Shown one piece after another: positions 10,902 through 19,709 of a stretch of 64,000 bases of DNA. Each line of letters begins with the position of its first letter. The first letter of the stretch is position 1. The notes under the pieces are model-generated. The model searched no databases, was not told where the DNA came from, and worked only from the letters and a program-made list of their open reading frames with translations. The stretch is from Arenicola marina (taxonomy: Eukaryota; Annelida; Polychaeta; Arenicolidae): contig OZ025258.1 of NCBI GenBank assembly GCA_964019135.1, forward strand, positions 15,965,771 through 16,029,770, in the 5' to 3' direction. A program made the translations under genes and the position numbers.

Positions 10902-11171
10902 ATGGGTATGCTGTGGAGTCAAAGTACTGAAGAAACTTTTCAATCCCACGCTCAATGGGAGGAAGGTGTTAAAATGACAAATTCATTGAAAGTTTACCAA
11001 TGCATCATACAAAGTTTTTTAGCAGACAACGTGTGGCATGATGGACGACGCGATGTATTAAGTTTATTTACCCATGATGTGTGTGAATCTTTGAAACGGA
11101 AAGGACGCATGCGCGTTGCCAGTCAAATTCAAGAGCACTATATATGCGTGTTGCGTACGCAAAACGATTAG
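10902..11171 (+). CDS. Small Polinton protein, function unknown
   Basis: 89 residues. The ATG at 10902 is the first after the TATA box at 10835. No membrane segment or known motif; the sequence is mixed charged/aromatic with a basic C-terminal third (SLKRKGRMRV). It sits immediately before the packaging ATPase with a 4-base gap, suggesting co-expression. A TATATA-like box inside its end (about 11140) could serve the ATPase gene. I do not recognise the family. Confidence 0.5.
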   Translation: MGMLWSQSTEETFQSHAQWEEGVKMTNSLKVYQCIIQSFLADNVWHDGRRDVLSLFTHDVCESLKRKGRMRVASQIQEHYICVLRTQND

Positions 11172-11175
11172 CATC

Positions 11176-11822
11176 ATGATGAGTGAACAAATCGTCCTAC
11201 GGTGGAAACCATACTCTACCTATTTCCTCGCTGGTCCTTCCAAGTGTGGAAAGACTCAATGGATACAAAGATTTATACATCATAAGAATAAGATGTTTCA
11301 AGATCCCTCACCCAGTAAAGTTATTTATTTTTACGTTTTGGCAACATATTTTTGAACAGATGGAACGTGACGGTATCATATTTGTTAAAGGCTTACCGAC
11401 GATAAAAGAAGTGGATACTTATGGAGATGGAGAACATACGCTGTTGGTGATTGATGATCTTTATCTAGAAGCGGCGGCTTCCACTCTCGTCAACAACTTA
11501 TTTACACGCGAATCGCACCGCAGAAAGCGTCGTCTTAGTGAGTCAAAATCTATTTCACGCGGGACGCTATTCCAGAACTATACAACTGAATACAGAGTAT
11601 TTAGTATTATTCAAAAGCCCACGTGACGCCAATCAGATTCAGTATCTGGCAAGGCAGTTATATCCACATCACGTACAGGCTTTCATGAGTGCCTACCAGG
11701 ATGCAACGTCTGTGATGCATGGGTATTTAGTGGTGGACGCTACCGTTAACGCTTTGGACGACTACCGATTGCGGTCGCGTGTGTTTCCTGGTGAAGACAT
11801 GTGGATCTACACCTATAAATAG
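11176..11822 (+). pseudogene. ATP: Genome-packaging ATPase (FtsK/HerA-type), frameshifted
   Basis: Drives DNA into the capsid in Polintons and related viruses. The start is the first of two adjacent ATGs (11176). Frame 1 carries Walker A, AGPSKCGKTQW, about 20 residues in. Frame 2 takes over near 11327-11341, in a T-rich run, and carries Walker B HTLLVIDDLYLEA. Frame 3 takes over near 11515-11537 and carries the conserved QNLFHAGRYSRTI and LVLFKSPRDANQIQYLARQ region to the stop. All three parts fit one ATPase of about 215 residues, so two frameshifts are the only damage. The stop codon lies within the TATA box of the next gene (11814-11821). Confidence 0.9.
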
Positions 11823-11859
11823 CGTGTCTCCCGCGTTGTTTCGGCAGACAACTGTGGAA

Positions 11860-12210
11860 ATGTCTAACAAAGTGAAGGAAGAGAGCGATTTTCTCAACTT
11901 AGTAGCCAAGACAGATCCCCAACAAAGACTAGCACTCCTTTCAACAGCTACATCCAACCAAGTTCTTGTTTTGCGTGAAATCATTATAAATATTTTACGT
12001 GGTCGTTTCGCACTGTCAGCTGAACAGATTCAAGCGCTGAATCCATTCAAACGCTTTTTAAGACTTTTATCTCAACCATCACCAACGTTGTCAGCCTCCA
12101 GGACTCTATTGAGACGACATAGTAAACATATTCAGATACTTCTTCAGACGGTGTGGTCTCACTTGCATCCACTGCTACGCAATGAAGAAAGCTGTTCTGG
12201 TTCCCATTGA
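11860..12210 (+). CDS. Small conserved Polinton protein (116 aa)
   Basis: The ATG at 11860 lies 46 bases after TATAAATA (11814). Segments QQRLALLSTATSNQVLVLRE, a helix with LSAEQIQALNPFKRFLRLL, and a basic arm (RTLLRRHSKH) match the general pattern of a small helical basic protein I associate with Polintons and adintovirus-like elements. The biochemical role is unknown; virion-associated or DNA-binding is a guess from charge. Its last 29 bases overlap the next gene in another frame. Confidence 0.6.
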   Translation: MSNKVKEESDFLNLVAKTDPQQRLALLSTATSNQVLVLREIIINILRGRFALSAEQIQALNPFKRFLRLLSQPSPTLSASRTLLRRHSKHIQILLQTVWSHLHPLLRNEESCSGSH

Positions 12211-12667
12211 GAAATACGACCGATGGATGAAACTCATACAACAAGAGACGCCACAACCCGTGGGAGAAATCTCTCCTCGACATGACGTCACTGTTATCCG
12301 TGCCGCTTCCCCTACTCCCAGCGAGGACAAAATGGCACATAATCTGAATGTAGCAGTTATCGTGAGTGCGTTACCGAAAAATTGTCAACATAAAATGAAA
12401 TCCTTATTGGATTTGATAGAATCTAGCATAAAATGGAATGAACGAGGGGAAGTGCACATTCGAGATACGTTCATCCCCGGAAGCCACATCGTCGATCTTT
12501 TGAAAGACGTCTGCCGCCAATCGTCACGGTTTACCCCGAGAGGAGCGAATGAATTTTATCAGCTTCTGCGGGAAAGGAATGTCCCCTTAAGTTTCATCAC
12601 CAACACACAACGACTTCGGGGATTGAGTGCTGAGGAGCATCCCCCTTCGGAGTGGATTACATTATAA
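12182..12667 (+). CDS. Polinton-associated protein starting MKKAVLVPIEKYDRW (161 aa)
   Basis: 161 residues, intact, starting 29 bases inside the preceding gene. The N-terminal MKKAVLVPIEKYDRW signature and a later segment, IPGSHIVDLLKDVCRQ followed by NEFYQLLRERNVPLSF, resemble a protein that commonly follows the previous small protein in Polinton-like elements. No promoter of its own is obvious, so reinitiation or a shared transcript is plausible. The function is unknown. It ends 3 bases before the integrase ATG at 12671. Confidence 0.6.
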   Translation: MKKAVLVPIEKYDRWMKLIQQETPQPVGEISPRHDVTVIRAASPTPSEDKMAHNLNVAVIVSALPKNCQHKMKSLLDLIESSIKWNERGEVHIRDTFIPGSHIVDLLKDVCRQSSRFTPRGANEFYQLLRERNVPLSFITNTQRLRGLSAEEHPPSEWITL

Positions 12668-12670
12668 ACG

Positions 12671-13752
12671 ATGGAAGAGGTTTTGTCTCGCATATACTTT
12701 GATCCTAACCACCCGCAGCCTTCAGCGGTCCATCGCGATTGTACAATGCATTGAGAGCGGAAGGTTTACAAGTGACGCGTTCACAAATCCGTCAATTTCT
12801 ACGAAGTCAACAAGTGTACACTCTCCACCGTCCCATCAGGAAATCATCACATGAACGTCAAGTGGTGGTGGGGGGCTTAGGCTACCAATGGGATGCAGAT
12901 TTGGCGGATATGGTAAAATACAAGGACAGTAACGACAAGTACATCTATATTCTAGTAGCCATCGACATCTTGTCCAGATACGCATATACACGAGCTCTTC
13001 CATCAAAGAAAGGAACAGATGTAGCGGCAGCTTTTGAAGATATTTTTCAACACGCGCAAGCCCCCTCCCATCTTCGCACGGATAAAGGACAAGAATTCAA
13101 AGCCAAGACGGTGCAGCGTGTGTTGAGAAATCACGAGTGTAAACATTTTGTCAGCCATTCCGTTACCAAAGCCAATTACGCTGAACGTTTCATTAAAACG
13201 TTGAAAGGACATATTACTCGTTATTTCTTTCACAAACAATCGCACCGATGGATCGATGTACTGCAACCCATGACGGAGAGTTACAACGCCTCCTTTCATC
13301 GATCCATACAAATGTCACCGCGAGAGGTCAATACGGATAATGAAGTAGAGGTGTGGCAGAGAGTTTATCATCCCGCTATCCCTCGTCCACTTCGTTCATC
13401 GGTATTCATATTCCCCATTGGCAGTCATGTACGCGTATCTTACATCAGAGGGATATTTTCCAGGGAATACGATGAAAAATGGTCAGGAGAAGTCTTTAAA
13501 GTTCACAGTCGACAAATGCGGGAAGGAATTCCTTCCTATGAGATTGAAGATCTTACCGGCGAACACATCGTAGGTTCTTTTCGACAAAGTGAACTGCAAC
13601 GAGTCAAGTATAACCACGAGGGATTATTTCACGTGGAAAAGATCTTAAAAAGAAGACGACGCGGTCGCCGTCAAGAAGTATTGGTTCGCTTCCGCGGTTG
13701 GCCGTCAAAATTTGATACGTGGATGGACGCACGACAAGTCGAAAAAGTATAA
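12671..13752 (+). pseudogene. INT: Retroviral-type integrase with chromodomain, one frameshift
   Basis: Inserts the element and makes the 6-bp target duplication. The N-terminal 18 or so residues (MEEVLSRIYFDPNHPQPSA) are read from 12671 in one frame. The remaining ~335 residues are in another frame, with the switch near 12718-12738. The rve core has WDADLADM (D at 12898), LRTDKGQEF (D at 13081) and NYAERFIKTLK (E at 13183). An SH3-like region follows (SHVRVSYIRGIF). The C-terminal chromodomain is FHVEKILKRRRRGRRQ then VRFRGWPSKFDTWM, with the aromatic cage residues F, W and W. Apart from the N-terminal shift it is open to the end. Confidence 0.93.
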
Positions 13753-13768
13753 ACCCAGTAGCAGTATA

Positions 13769-13776
13769 TATAAATA
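13769..13776 (+). promoter_or_regulatory. TATA box of the LRR-like membrane protein gene
   Basis: TATAAATA within tatatataaatag, 72 bases before the ATG at 13841. It is the same octamer found at 10769, 10835, 11814 and 14326. Confidence 0.65.
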
Positions 13777-13840
13777 GTTGTAAAAGTGTGATATAGACAG
13801 TAGTTGTAACCGACCGTCACACACACACGTCGCACCCAAA

Positions 13841-14401
13841 ATGAATTTTACCAATTACATCCTGTTGTGTGTGTTTTACGGGAGAGGATTGTGCGATTGT
13901 CATACCTCCATGTTTATGAACACCATATCTTGCATGGGACTTGAGATAGAACAGTTTCCCTATGTCACCGAATCCGTTCGACTACAAACCAGTCACATCG
14001 ACATCTTGAATACATCCCTTACCACGTTGCCAACTCTGTCGCGAGAGGCGTGGCCCAACTTGTGGACTATGGAAGTGCGAGACAACAGATGGCTTGCGTG
14101 TGAAAAAGTTTTGTCATTTCAAAACTACTCCCAAGACTGGTTGCTTTTGGTGACAGACTGCGACGATGCAAATGTAAATTATCCCTGTCTACAAAGTCTG
14201 CCTTCTTACGACAACCGCTGGACTAGACTTGTTATAATATTATTTGTCTTGACAATCGTAGCCACGATTGTCTACTTGCGTTATCATTCAGCTACACGTC
14301 ATCAGAGAAGAACATCAAGTCGTCCTATAAATACGAGAACAGTCGTGCGGACTGTTTCAGTTGATGATGCAGATGCAACCTTTTCACATCTATCTCACTA
14401 G
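13841..14401 (+). CDS. Type I membrane protein with LRR-like ectodomain
   Basis: 186 residues, intact. There is an N-terminal signal peptide (hydrophobic core YILLCVFYG). The ectodomain has a CDC...C cap and GLEIEQFPYVTESVRLQTS followed by an Ile/Leu-rich repeat, resembling an LRR N-terminal cap plus about two repeats. Then NRWLACEKVLSF...DC...PCL resembles an LRR C-terminal cap. A single transmembrane helix follows (LVIILFVLTIVATIVYLRY, residues about 128-146), then a basic cytoplasmic tail rich in R, S and T. Its gene lies among the late/capsid genes, so a role at the host membrane or in a virion envelope is possible. The LRR assignment is by pattern only. The last 38 bases overlap the next gene. 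Confidence 0.75.
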   Translation: MNFTNYILLCVFYGRGLCDCHTSMFMNTISCMGLEIEQFPYVTESVRLQTSHIDILNTSLTTLPTLSREAWPNLWTMEVRDNRWLACEKVLSFQNYSQDWLLLVTDCDDANVNYPCLQSLPSYDNRWTRLVIILFVLTIVATIVYLRYHSATRHQRRTSSRPINTRTVVRTVSVDDADATFSHLSH

Positions 14402-14771
14402 CGCCGATTCCAAAGAGTATTATCCAGGAAATACTCCGAGCGACTTCACCGTTCGTTTCAAGAATCCCATTCCCCTACCTGGACACTGGGTGTGCACACT
14501 ATTGGATGCCACGACACCTAAGGGGTGGCGAAAAGAATCATTGATTTGTGCGAACGTATGCGACGTCTCCTTTACTCCCCACGGAAACCTTCCCATTTTA
14601 AGACGGGAATTCGACCGCGGCATTTTAAATTTGCAATATATTCCTGTAGTGAAACAGGAATTAACTGACTTGAGAATATTTCTACTATCCAACTCGGGTG
14701 TTGCATTTAAACAATCTCCCACCGACGAGTGGTCGTGCGTTTTATATTTCATACCCACTCCCGGTCCCTGA
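14364..14771 (+). CDS. Minor capsid-like jelly-roll protein
   Basis: About 135 residues, intact. MQPFHIYLTSADSKEYYPGN then a DFTVRFKNPIPLPGHWVCTL strand matches the start of Polinton minor capsid/penton-type proteins (F-x-LxS, YPxN, F-x-V, L-x-G-x-W). The end (RIFLLSNSGVAF, then CVLYFIPTP) matches the usual last strands. This is a short form of the family. TATAAATA at 14326-14333 lies inside the preceding gene, 38 bases from the ATG at 14364. Three ATGs cluster at 14364-14373, so the exact start is open. It forms the pentameric vertices of the particle in related viruses. Confidence 0.7.
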   Translation: MMQMQPFHIYLTSADSKEYYPGNTPSDFTVRFKNPIPLPGHWVCTLLDATTPKGWRKESLICANVCDVSFTPHGNLPILRREFDRGILNLQYIPVVKQELTDLRIFLLSNSGVAFKQSPTDEWSCVLYFIPTPGP

Positions 14772-14776
14772 TCATC

Positions 14777-15144
14777 ATGAGATATATCCCATTTACCCTC
14801 GACCTGGAAAAGTTGAAGCGATATTACATGGCGCAGGCCAAAGGAGATGAAACTCACCAAAGAGGTTCGGGTGGAGCGAGAGGCAACGTTACTTTTGTCT
14901 CCCCCGTGGCGCAAACTGTGTCTCGCGCTAGATCTCGTCTTCGACGGATGAATGAGACTATAAAAGCATCGTCTTCCGCCAAGAACCGTAGACGAAGAAA
15001 AAGACTGCCAGTGCGAGTACTGCCCAAAGAAAGAGAAAGTTGAACGCAAGCAGAAAGAAGAAGAAAAAGGTCGTTGCAGCAAAAGAGAAGAAGAGACCCG
15101 TCAAGAAAACTTCACGTCGAAAGAGTCACTCCACACCTACTAGA
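14777..15144 (+). pseudogene. Basic core-like protein, probably frameshifted
   Basis: Starts 5 bases after the previous stop. The N-terminus MRYIPFTLDLEKLKRYYMAQ, followed by a QRG/G-rich stretch, fits the glycine-rich Polinton minor virion protein (YYxxQ...QRG signature). A strongly basic region (RRRRKR) follows. This frame stops at 15041-15043, while an adjacent frame open from 14992 to the stop at 15142-15144 continues Lys/Arg/Ala-rich, so a one-base frameshift between 14992 and 15040 is likely. Comparable basic proteins condense DNA in adenovirus-like particles. The tail could also be a coincidence of the AAG/AGA-rich composition. Confidence 0.5.
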
Positions 15145-15159
15145 GATATATTTACGATA

Positions 15160-16454
15160 TGAGCGGTGAAGAAATGGAAACAAGCGGGGAGAGTTTGACA
15201 TTTTGTCTTGATGTCTTTCGTCTACCCCCTACATAATCGCTTGTGGAAAAGAAAAAATACATAGAATATCGTCCTCTCACTCAAGTAACGGAGGGAGCTC
15301 CCATTGAATTCGTCATAGCGGCGAGTCAGGGTCAATACATAGATCTGAAGAACTCCTTTCTTTCCTTGAAAGCGAGAATTGTAGATAAAAACGGTCAAGC
15401 TTTGGCCGTGGGCAAGCTGGCGTCTCCCATCAACTTGATCTTCCAAAGTCTGTTTCAACAAGTGGATGTCAGCTTACAAGGAAACAAAATCACACAGACG
15501 GGAGTAAATTTTGCACACGAAGCATATTTGGATACTTTGCTTCACGCTAATGCTGACCAAGCGAATGGCAAGTTGCAATCCGAAGGCTTCTTTCTCGATA
15601 CTTCCGCATATATGGATGAAGCCAGTCCTTTATCCACCAACGGAGGATTAACACAGCGCCACGCTCTGTTCCAACAAGGGAGGTGGGTGAAACTCCTCGG
15701 GCAACTAAGAGTCGACTTTTTCCAGCAAGAAAAATATTTGTTGGATAACGTGGATATGGGACTACGATTGTGGCTTAACAAACCTGATTTCTATCTCATG
15801 ACTCCCGAGACGGATGAAGGTTACCGACTGCAACTCACAGACGTCATTTTCCACATATGCAAGGTCAATGTAGTCCCTCAAATTATTGAAGCACATGCAG
15901 ACGTGTTGCAGACAATCACTGCCAAGTATCCCTATTTGAAGAGGGATTCTAAAAGATATTCTCCATTACGAGGAGAGAATTCATTCGCCTTCGAAGACAT
16001 CTTTCAAGGAAGAGTACCTCAGAAAATTACCATTGCCTTGGTGAAATCGGTTGCTTACAACGGTGATTACCAACAGAATCCCTTCAACTGTATCCATCAA
16101 CAATTGGAGCAACTGACTGTGACAGTCAACGATGACCCAACACCCTTTCGTACGTTAAACACTAACTTCGCACAAAAGCAATATCTCCAGGGATACCGCA
16201 CTCTGTATATGTCAGATGACACATCCCCTGCCCTTATTCCGATATAAGACTACCCGGCGGGATACAGTATTTTCCATCTTCCCCTTCAAGTTGTTTACGA
16301 CCCACAGAACTTCCCCCGACAGCAAGCGGGATCACTGAAAATTCAAGGCCACTTTGAGTCGGCGCTCCCTGAAAACACCGATGTGCTGATCATTGGAGAA
16401 TTTCCTCGAGTGCTTCACGTGGATGCCAGTCGAAAGGTATTTCTACACTCATGA
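15160..16454 (+). pseudogene. MCP: Major capsid protein (double jelly-roll), two in-frame stops
   Basis: Builds the pseudo-hexameric shell. One reading frame runs from 15171 to 16454 with typical Polinton capsid signatures: LDVFRLPPT, then VEKKKYIEYRPL, GAPIEFVIAASQGQYIDL, FQSLFQQVDVSLQG, and near the end DYPAGYSIFHL and a RKVF terminus. It is interrupted by TAA at 15234-15236 and TAA at 16245-16247, with no loss of frame. The nearest ATG (15160, 16 bases after the basic-protein stop) is in another frame, implying a further one-base change within the first codons. The terminal TGA overlaps the protease ATG (ATGA at 16451-16454). Total length of about 430 codons is normal-to-short for the family. 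Confidence 0.9.
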
Positions 16455-16960
16455 ATACGTCTCAATTACAAACAGCCCTAGAAAGGAATTCGTGTTGGAG
16501 ATGGAGACAATTCGCCGTCTTGGCCGCCGATCAGTTTCACGTTGACCTTCCACCTGGTGGCTATATCGTGAATACAGATAGATCCAATCAACCAGGAAGA
16601 CACTGGTTGGCTTTCTATAAAATGTCATCGGGGAAAATTGAGATGTTTGACTCACTAGGAAAACCAATTCGTGCCTATGCTAATCTCAAGCATTTGGAAT
16701 ACTTTATTCAACAACCCATGAGAGCGGTGTGGCAGTCACTTGACTCAGATGTCTGCGGAGAATACTCTCTCTTCTACTTACATTTCAGATGTCTAGGTTA
16801 CTCCACGCTACGAATCTATCGAGAGTATTGGTCTCCAAACACCGTATGCAATGACAACTATATTCATAATTTCCGTTCTGTTCACTTTCCGCATATCACT
16901 CGCCGGCAGTCTCCGCGTTTCATTCAAGGCGCGTGTAAGTCCTATTTACCCATGGTTTAA
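16451..16960 (+). CDS. PRO: Adenain-like cysteine protease
   Basis: 169 residues, intact. The catalytic arrangement is that of adenovirus protease: H51 in GRHWLAFY, D67 in MFDSLG, Q95 in VWQSL and C102 in SDVCGEYSLFYLH. It processes capsid and core precursors. Its ATG overlaps the capsid stop as ATGA, so expression by termination-reinitiation is possible. The last 30 codons lie inside the right terminal inverted repeat and are duplicated at the left end of the element. Several AATAAA signals lie at 17063-17082. Confidence 0.93.
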   Translation: MNTSQLQTALERNSCWRWRQFAVLAADQFHVDLPPGGYIVNTDRSNQPGRHWLAFYKMSSGKIEMFDSLGKPIRAYANLKHLEYFIQQPMRAVWQSLDSDVCGEYSLFYLHFRCLGYSTLRIYREYWSPNTVCNDNYIHNFRSVHFPHITRRQSPRFIQGACKSYLPMV

Positions 16961-17948
16961 ATTGTGAATAATGAAATGTATAGGATTTTGTGCTTGATAC
17001 TAAGTTTTTGACTACGATAGATTAGTGTTGTAAAGCTATTCATGTGTGTGTGTTGTAGTTTAAAAATAAAAAATAAAATAAAAGACATTGACCGTATGAA
17101 CTCGCTTCTTTCTCCAGCTTCCCTTACGCTCCGCCCCCATGCCCCCTCGCTCGCTCGCTCAACTTTCGAAAATCGCTAGGGCGTGACGCCCCGCAGGCCT
17201 CGGTGTTGAGGGGCTTGAAGAAAAAATCGATAAGCGCCACAGGTGAAGTCACATACCCGTGAAACTCCGCCTCCTTACTGACTCGTTCGCTCCCACGCCC
17301 GCGGGGTCGACTCACTGATTTTTGAAGAATTAATGTCACCAAAAATTGCTATTTTTATGAGTTTTAAAGCGTCCACTGCCCCTTTTCTGTGACCTTTAAT
17401 ATGAATCCGTGAACAAATTATTATAACACGCAGTAAAGCGACTCTTACAAAACGAATCAAGACAAAGACAACGAAACATCTGTCGTTCGCATACAAGAAT
17501 TAATGTCACCAAAAACAGCCTTCCTACTTCCATTTAAATCACCACTAGACATTATTCATCCATGACACAAGTCATTAAATTCAATGTAACGACTGTTGCG
17601 ACTCTTATTATAACGCGAGCTTGAGAGCTGACGGGGACAATAGAGTGATTGATCGCTGGCTCATTTACTGCGATTATCCACCCACGGGGCAGATGGCGGA
17701 AGGGGGAGGGAGGGGGGGGGGTGAAGATAAAGTGAGTTTGACGGAGGGAGGGGGCGGGGGGGGAGGGGGGAGAGGGCAGTTGGTTCATGATCGACGGGAC
17801 GCGGGAGGCGGGGGCGTGGGGTAGGGTGGGGCGTGGGGTACCCCCACCCCTCTCTACCAAGCATGGGGTGGGGGTGGAGGGGGGCGTGGGGTGGCGTGGG
17901 GTGGCGTGGGGGGTACGGTGGGGACAGCCGAACTCCTTTCTAACTACT
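16871..17948 (-). repeat. Right terminal inverted repeat
   Basis: The inverted partner of 1791-2978, ending CTTTCTAACTACT. It begins inside the protease gene. Relative to the left copy it lacks about 110 bases: the second 55-base duplication is truncated at 17328-17341. The outer ~250 bases are extremely G-rich on the plus strand (17690-17930). Confidence 0.95.
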
Positions 17949-17954
17949 TGTACT
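17949..17954 (+). repeat. Right target-site duplication TGTACT
   Basis: Direct copy of 1785-1790, immediately outside the right terminus. Confidence 0.95.
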
Positions 17955-18289
17955 GATATGGTGTAAAGAAGACGACTGGCGGACAAGATGTGGGAAGGCG
18001 TGTAACGTTCGAAAAGTTAGACGAAATAGGCAAGAAGCAAGAAGCTCAACATATATGGAATGTCCATATTTTGCAATCTGCTACAGCTTGATGTCGGACC
18101 AATAAAATTGCCCTCGCGCTATTGTTATATTAGGTAAATAACAGTAGAAAAACATCATGTTGGAAAATGACAAAAAATAAAAACCTTATCTTTACAAAAA
18201 ATGTCCATAGGGATGTTCCAGTGGAATTGTTCCAGCTCACGTTACAAAAAATAGCCTGTTGTTTGAATAGAATGACCCGCAATCCTGAA
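17955..18289 (+). repeat. Right flank: host repeat sequence
   Basis: Contains gctacagcttgatgt and cgcgctattgttatatta, both found again near 36690-36755 (direct) and, in inverse orientation, near 23105-23130 and 26690. It probably belongs to the older repeat that the Polinton entered. No gene seen. Confidence 0.45.
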
Positions 18290-18425
18290 TAAAGGACACC
18301 TGGCTCGAGAAAACTTGACTACAACTGTAATCCTCATAGGAGGAATTTCGCCTGTTCTTTTTATCCTTTGCACGGTGGTACAGGCGACAGCGATCCTAGG
18401 TCTGATCTATGCCTGGGTCGTTTAA
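18290..18425 (+). CDS. Possible terminal exon with a membrane helix
   Basis: An open stretch ending TAA at 18423-18425 encodes a strongly hydrophobic segment (ILIGGISPVLFILCTVV, then a second hydrophobic half). AATAAATAAATG follows at about 18480, as expected for a 3' end. The 5' splice boundary is not clear and I found no upstream exon. Chance is a real alternative. Confidence 0.2.
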
Positions 18426-18969
18426 CCTGTACGGTTATGACTTCCACCTTTTTAATTAAATACTGTGTATTGTACTCGTTAAATAAATAAATGCTTTAAT
18501 TTTTGTGTCATTTGTATGTTTGAATAATTGGATAGAAGTAGTTAAACGAGCTAGGAAATGGTATGCACGATAAAGGCTGACACGACAGTCTCATCCATGA
18601 TTAGAATGCTAACTAACAATCTTAGAATGGTCCATACTGTTGATTTACATCACATACAACAAGTGTCATCACGGGTCGATTTATTTGGTGATTAATGTAG
18701 ATTTGATGATTTAGTGCAGTGTGCAATCATATCTTATCCAACCTGGACATATATCTTTAATAAACTACATAGACAAACAATAGTATTCTAACTGCTTCTT
18801 GAAAGTTCATTCGCCACTCTCAATTTCTTTTCAAAAACGTTCTGCTCCATTCAACTTACTGGCATTATTTTCTGTGATATTATTTTACTGTATTAAATGT
18901 AAGATTTCTGTTTCGCACCCACGCAGCACACCCAAGTCTGAGATACTGCCTCCGATATACGGGTGCCAT

Positions 18970-19085
18970 GATGTCTGAGAGAGCGGACATTTGTGATGAA
19001 AAAGATACCCCTATAGAGCGGACATGTATGATGGAAAGATACCTTATAGAGCGGATATTTTAATACTTGCGACCGTAATATCGTA
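18970..19085 (+). repeat. Dispersed repeat family C, copy 1
   Basis: The phrases gagcggacatttgtgatga and gcggatattttaatacttgcg recur at 37715-37850 and 56375-56490 in the same orientation. 18426-18969 shows only polyadenylation-type signals; 19086-19517 shows nothing apart from the AATAAA noted for the next exon. Confidence 0.65.
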
Positions 19086-19517
19086 CAATTAGTTTGACAC
19101 TTGCTGCTATTTTTAAAAATGAAAATGTCGTATGACCTCTTCAAAGAGCACAACCTCTTTTCATTTCTGAAAAGCATCGCAAATTAGCGCGTGCGACGCC
19201 ACAGGGGGAACCCAATGGATCGCGCGCTGCGTGCCCACTGTAATTACCCCACCTTACCCCACCGGGGCTTGCGATGGAGTCCTCGTATCGTTGTTGGATG
19301 AAAGCGAGCTTTCTTTCAATGTAGTAGAGAGCAGTGGGTAAGAGCGAAACTAAATAACACTATTGCTTGATGCAGCTCCCTGCCCCCCACCCCCTTCCCT
19401 TCCTCTCATGCAAATTTCATATAAATAGTAGGAGGAAACAAGACTAGGGCAATTGAACAAAAATATTATATTTATTACATATGAATTTCAGTTTCGCGTG
19501 AGAATAAATGCTAACAG

Positions 19518-19709
19518 CTATTTGATTCGAATGACATAAGGGTACCGGTAGGTAAATGACAATGATGCTTCTGAACTTTGGGCCAGTACCAAATTATAGG
19601 GGAGCCAGAAGAGCGTGTCTTGTAACTTTTGCTTTCCTTGCTGCATGACTTGTAAAGACAATTTGTTGATGCTGTTCACAGATTCGTGTTCGTTCTTTGC
19701 AATTGGAAC
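19518..19709 (-). CDS. Candidate terminal exon, unknown protein
   Basis: On the minus strand a clean acceptor (tttgctttccag) opens a 63-codon frame to a stop, followed after about 40 bases by AATAAA (19471-19476). The peptide begins VPIAKNEHESVNSINKLSLQ and ends RYPYVIRIK; composition is protein-like, but no family is recognised. No upstream exon was identified. Confidence 0.35.
   Translation of the reverse strand, partial: VPIAKNEHESVNSINKLSLQVMQQGKQKLQDTLFWLPYNLVLAQSSEASLSFTYRYPYVIRIK

Larger units (their letters stand above)
1791..17948 (+). mobile_element. Polinton/Maverick transposon, 16.2 kb
   Basis: A complete-length element from terminal AGTAGTTAGAAAG to its inverted match CTTTCTAACTACT, with a 6-bp target duplication and long terminal inverted repeats. 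It encodes the diagnostic set: protein-primed polymerase B, retroviral-type integrase with chromodomain, adenain-like protease, packaging ATPase, and major and minor jelly-roll capsid proteins. It also carries PC4-like and membrane proteins. The length is usual for the family (15-20 kb). Several core genes are disrupted by frameshifts, an insertion and stop codons, so it is probably an inactive copy. Early-type genes (PC4, polymerase) are on the left; capsid and protease genes are on the right. Confidence 0.98.
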
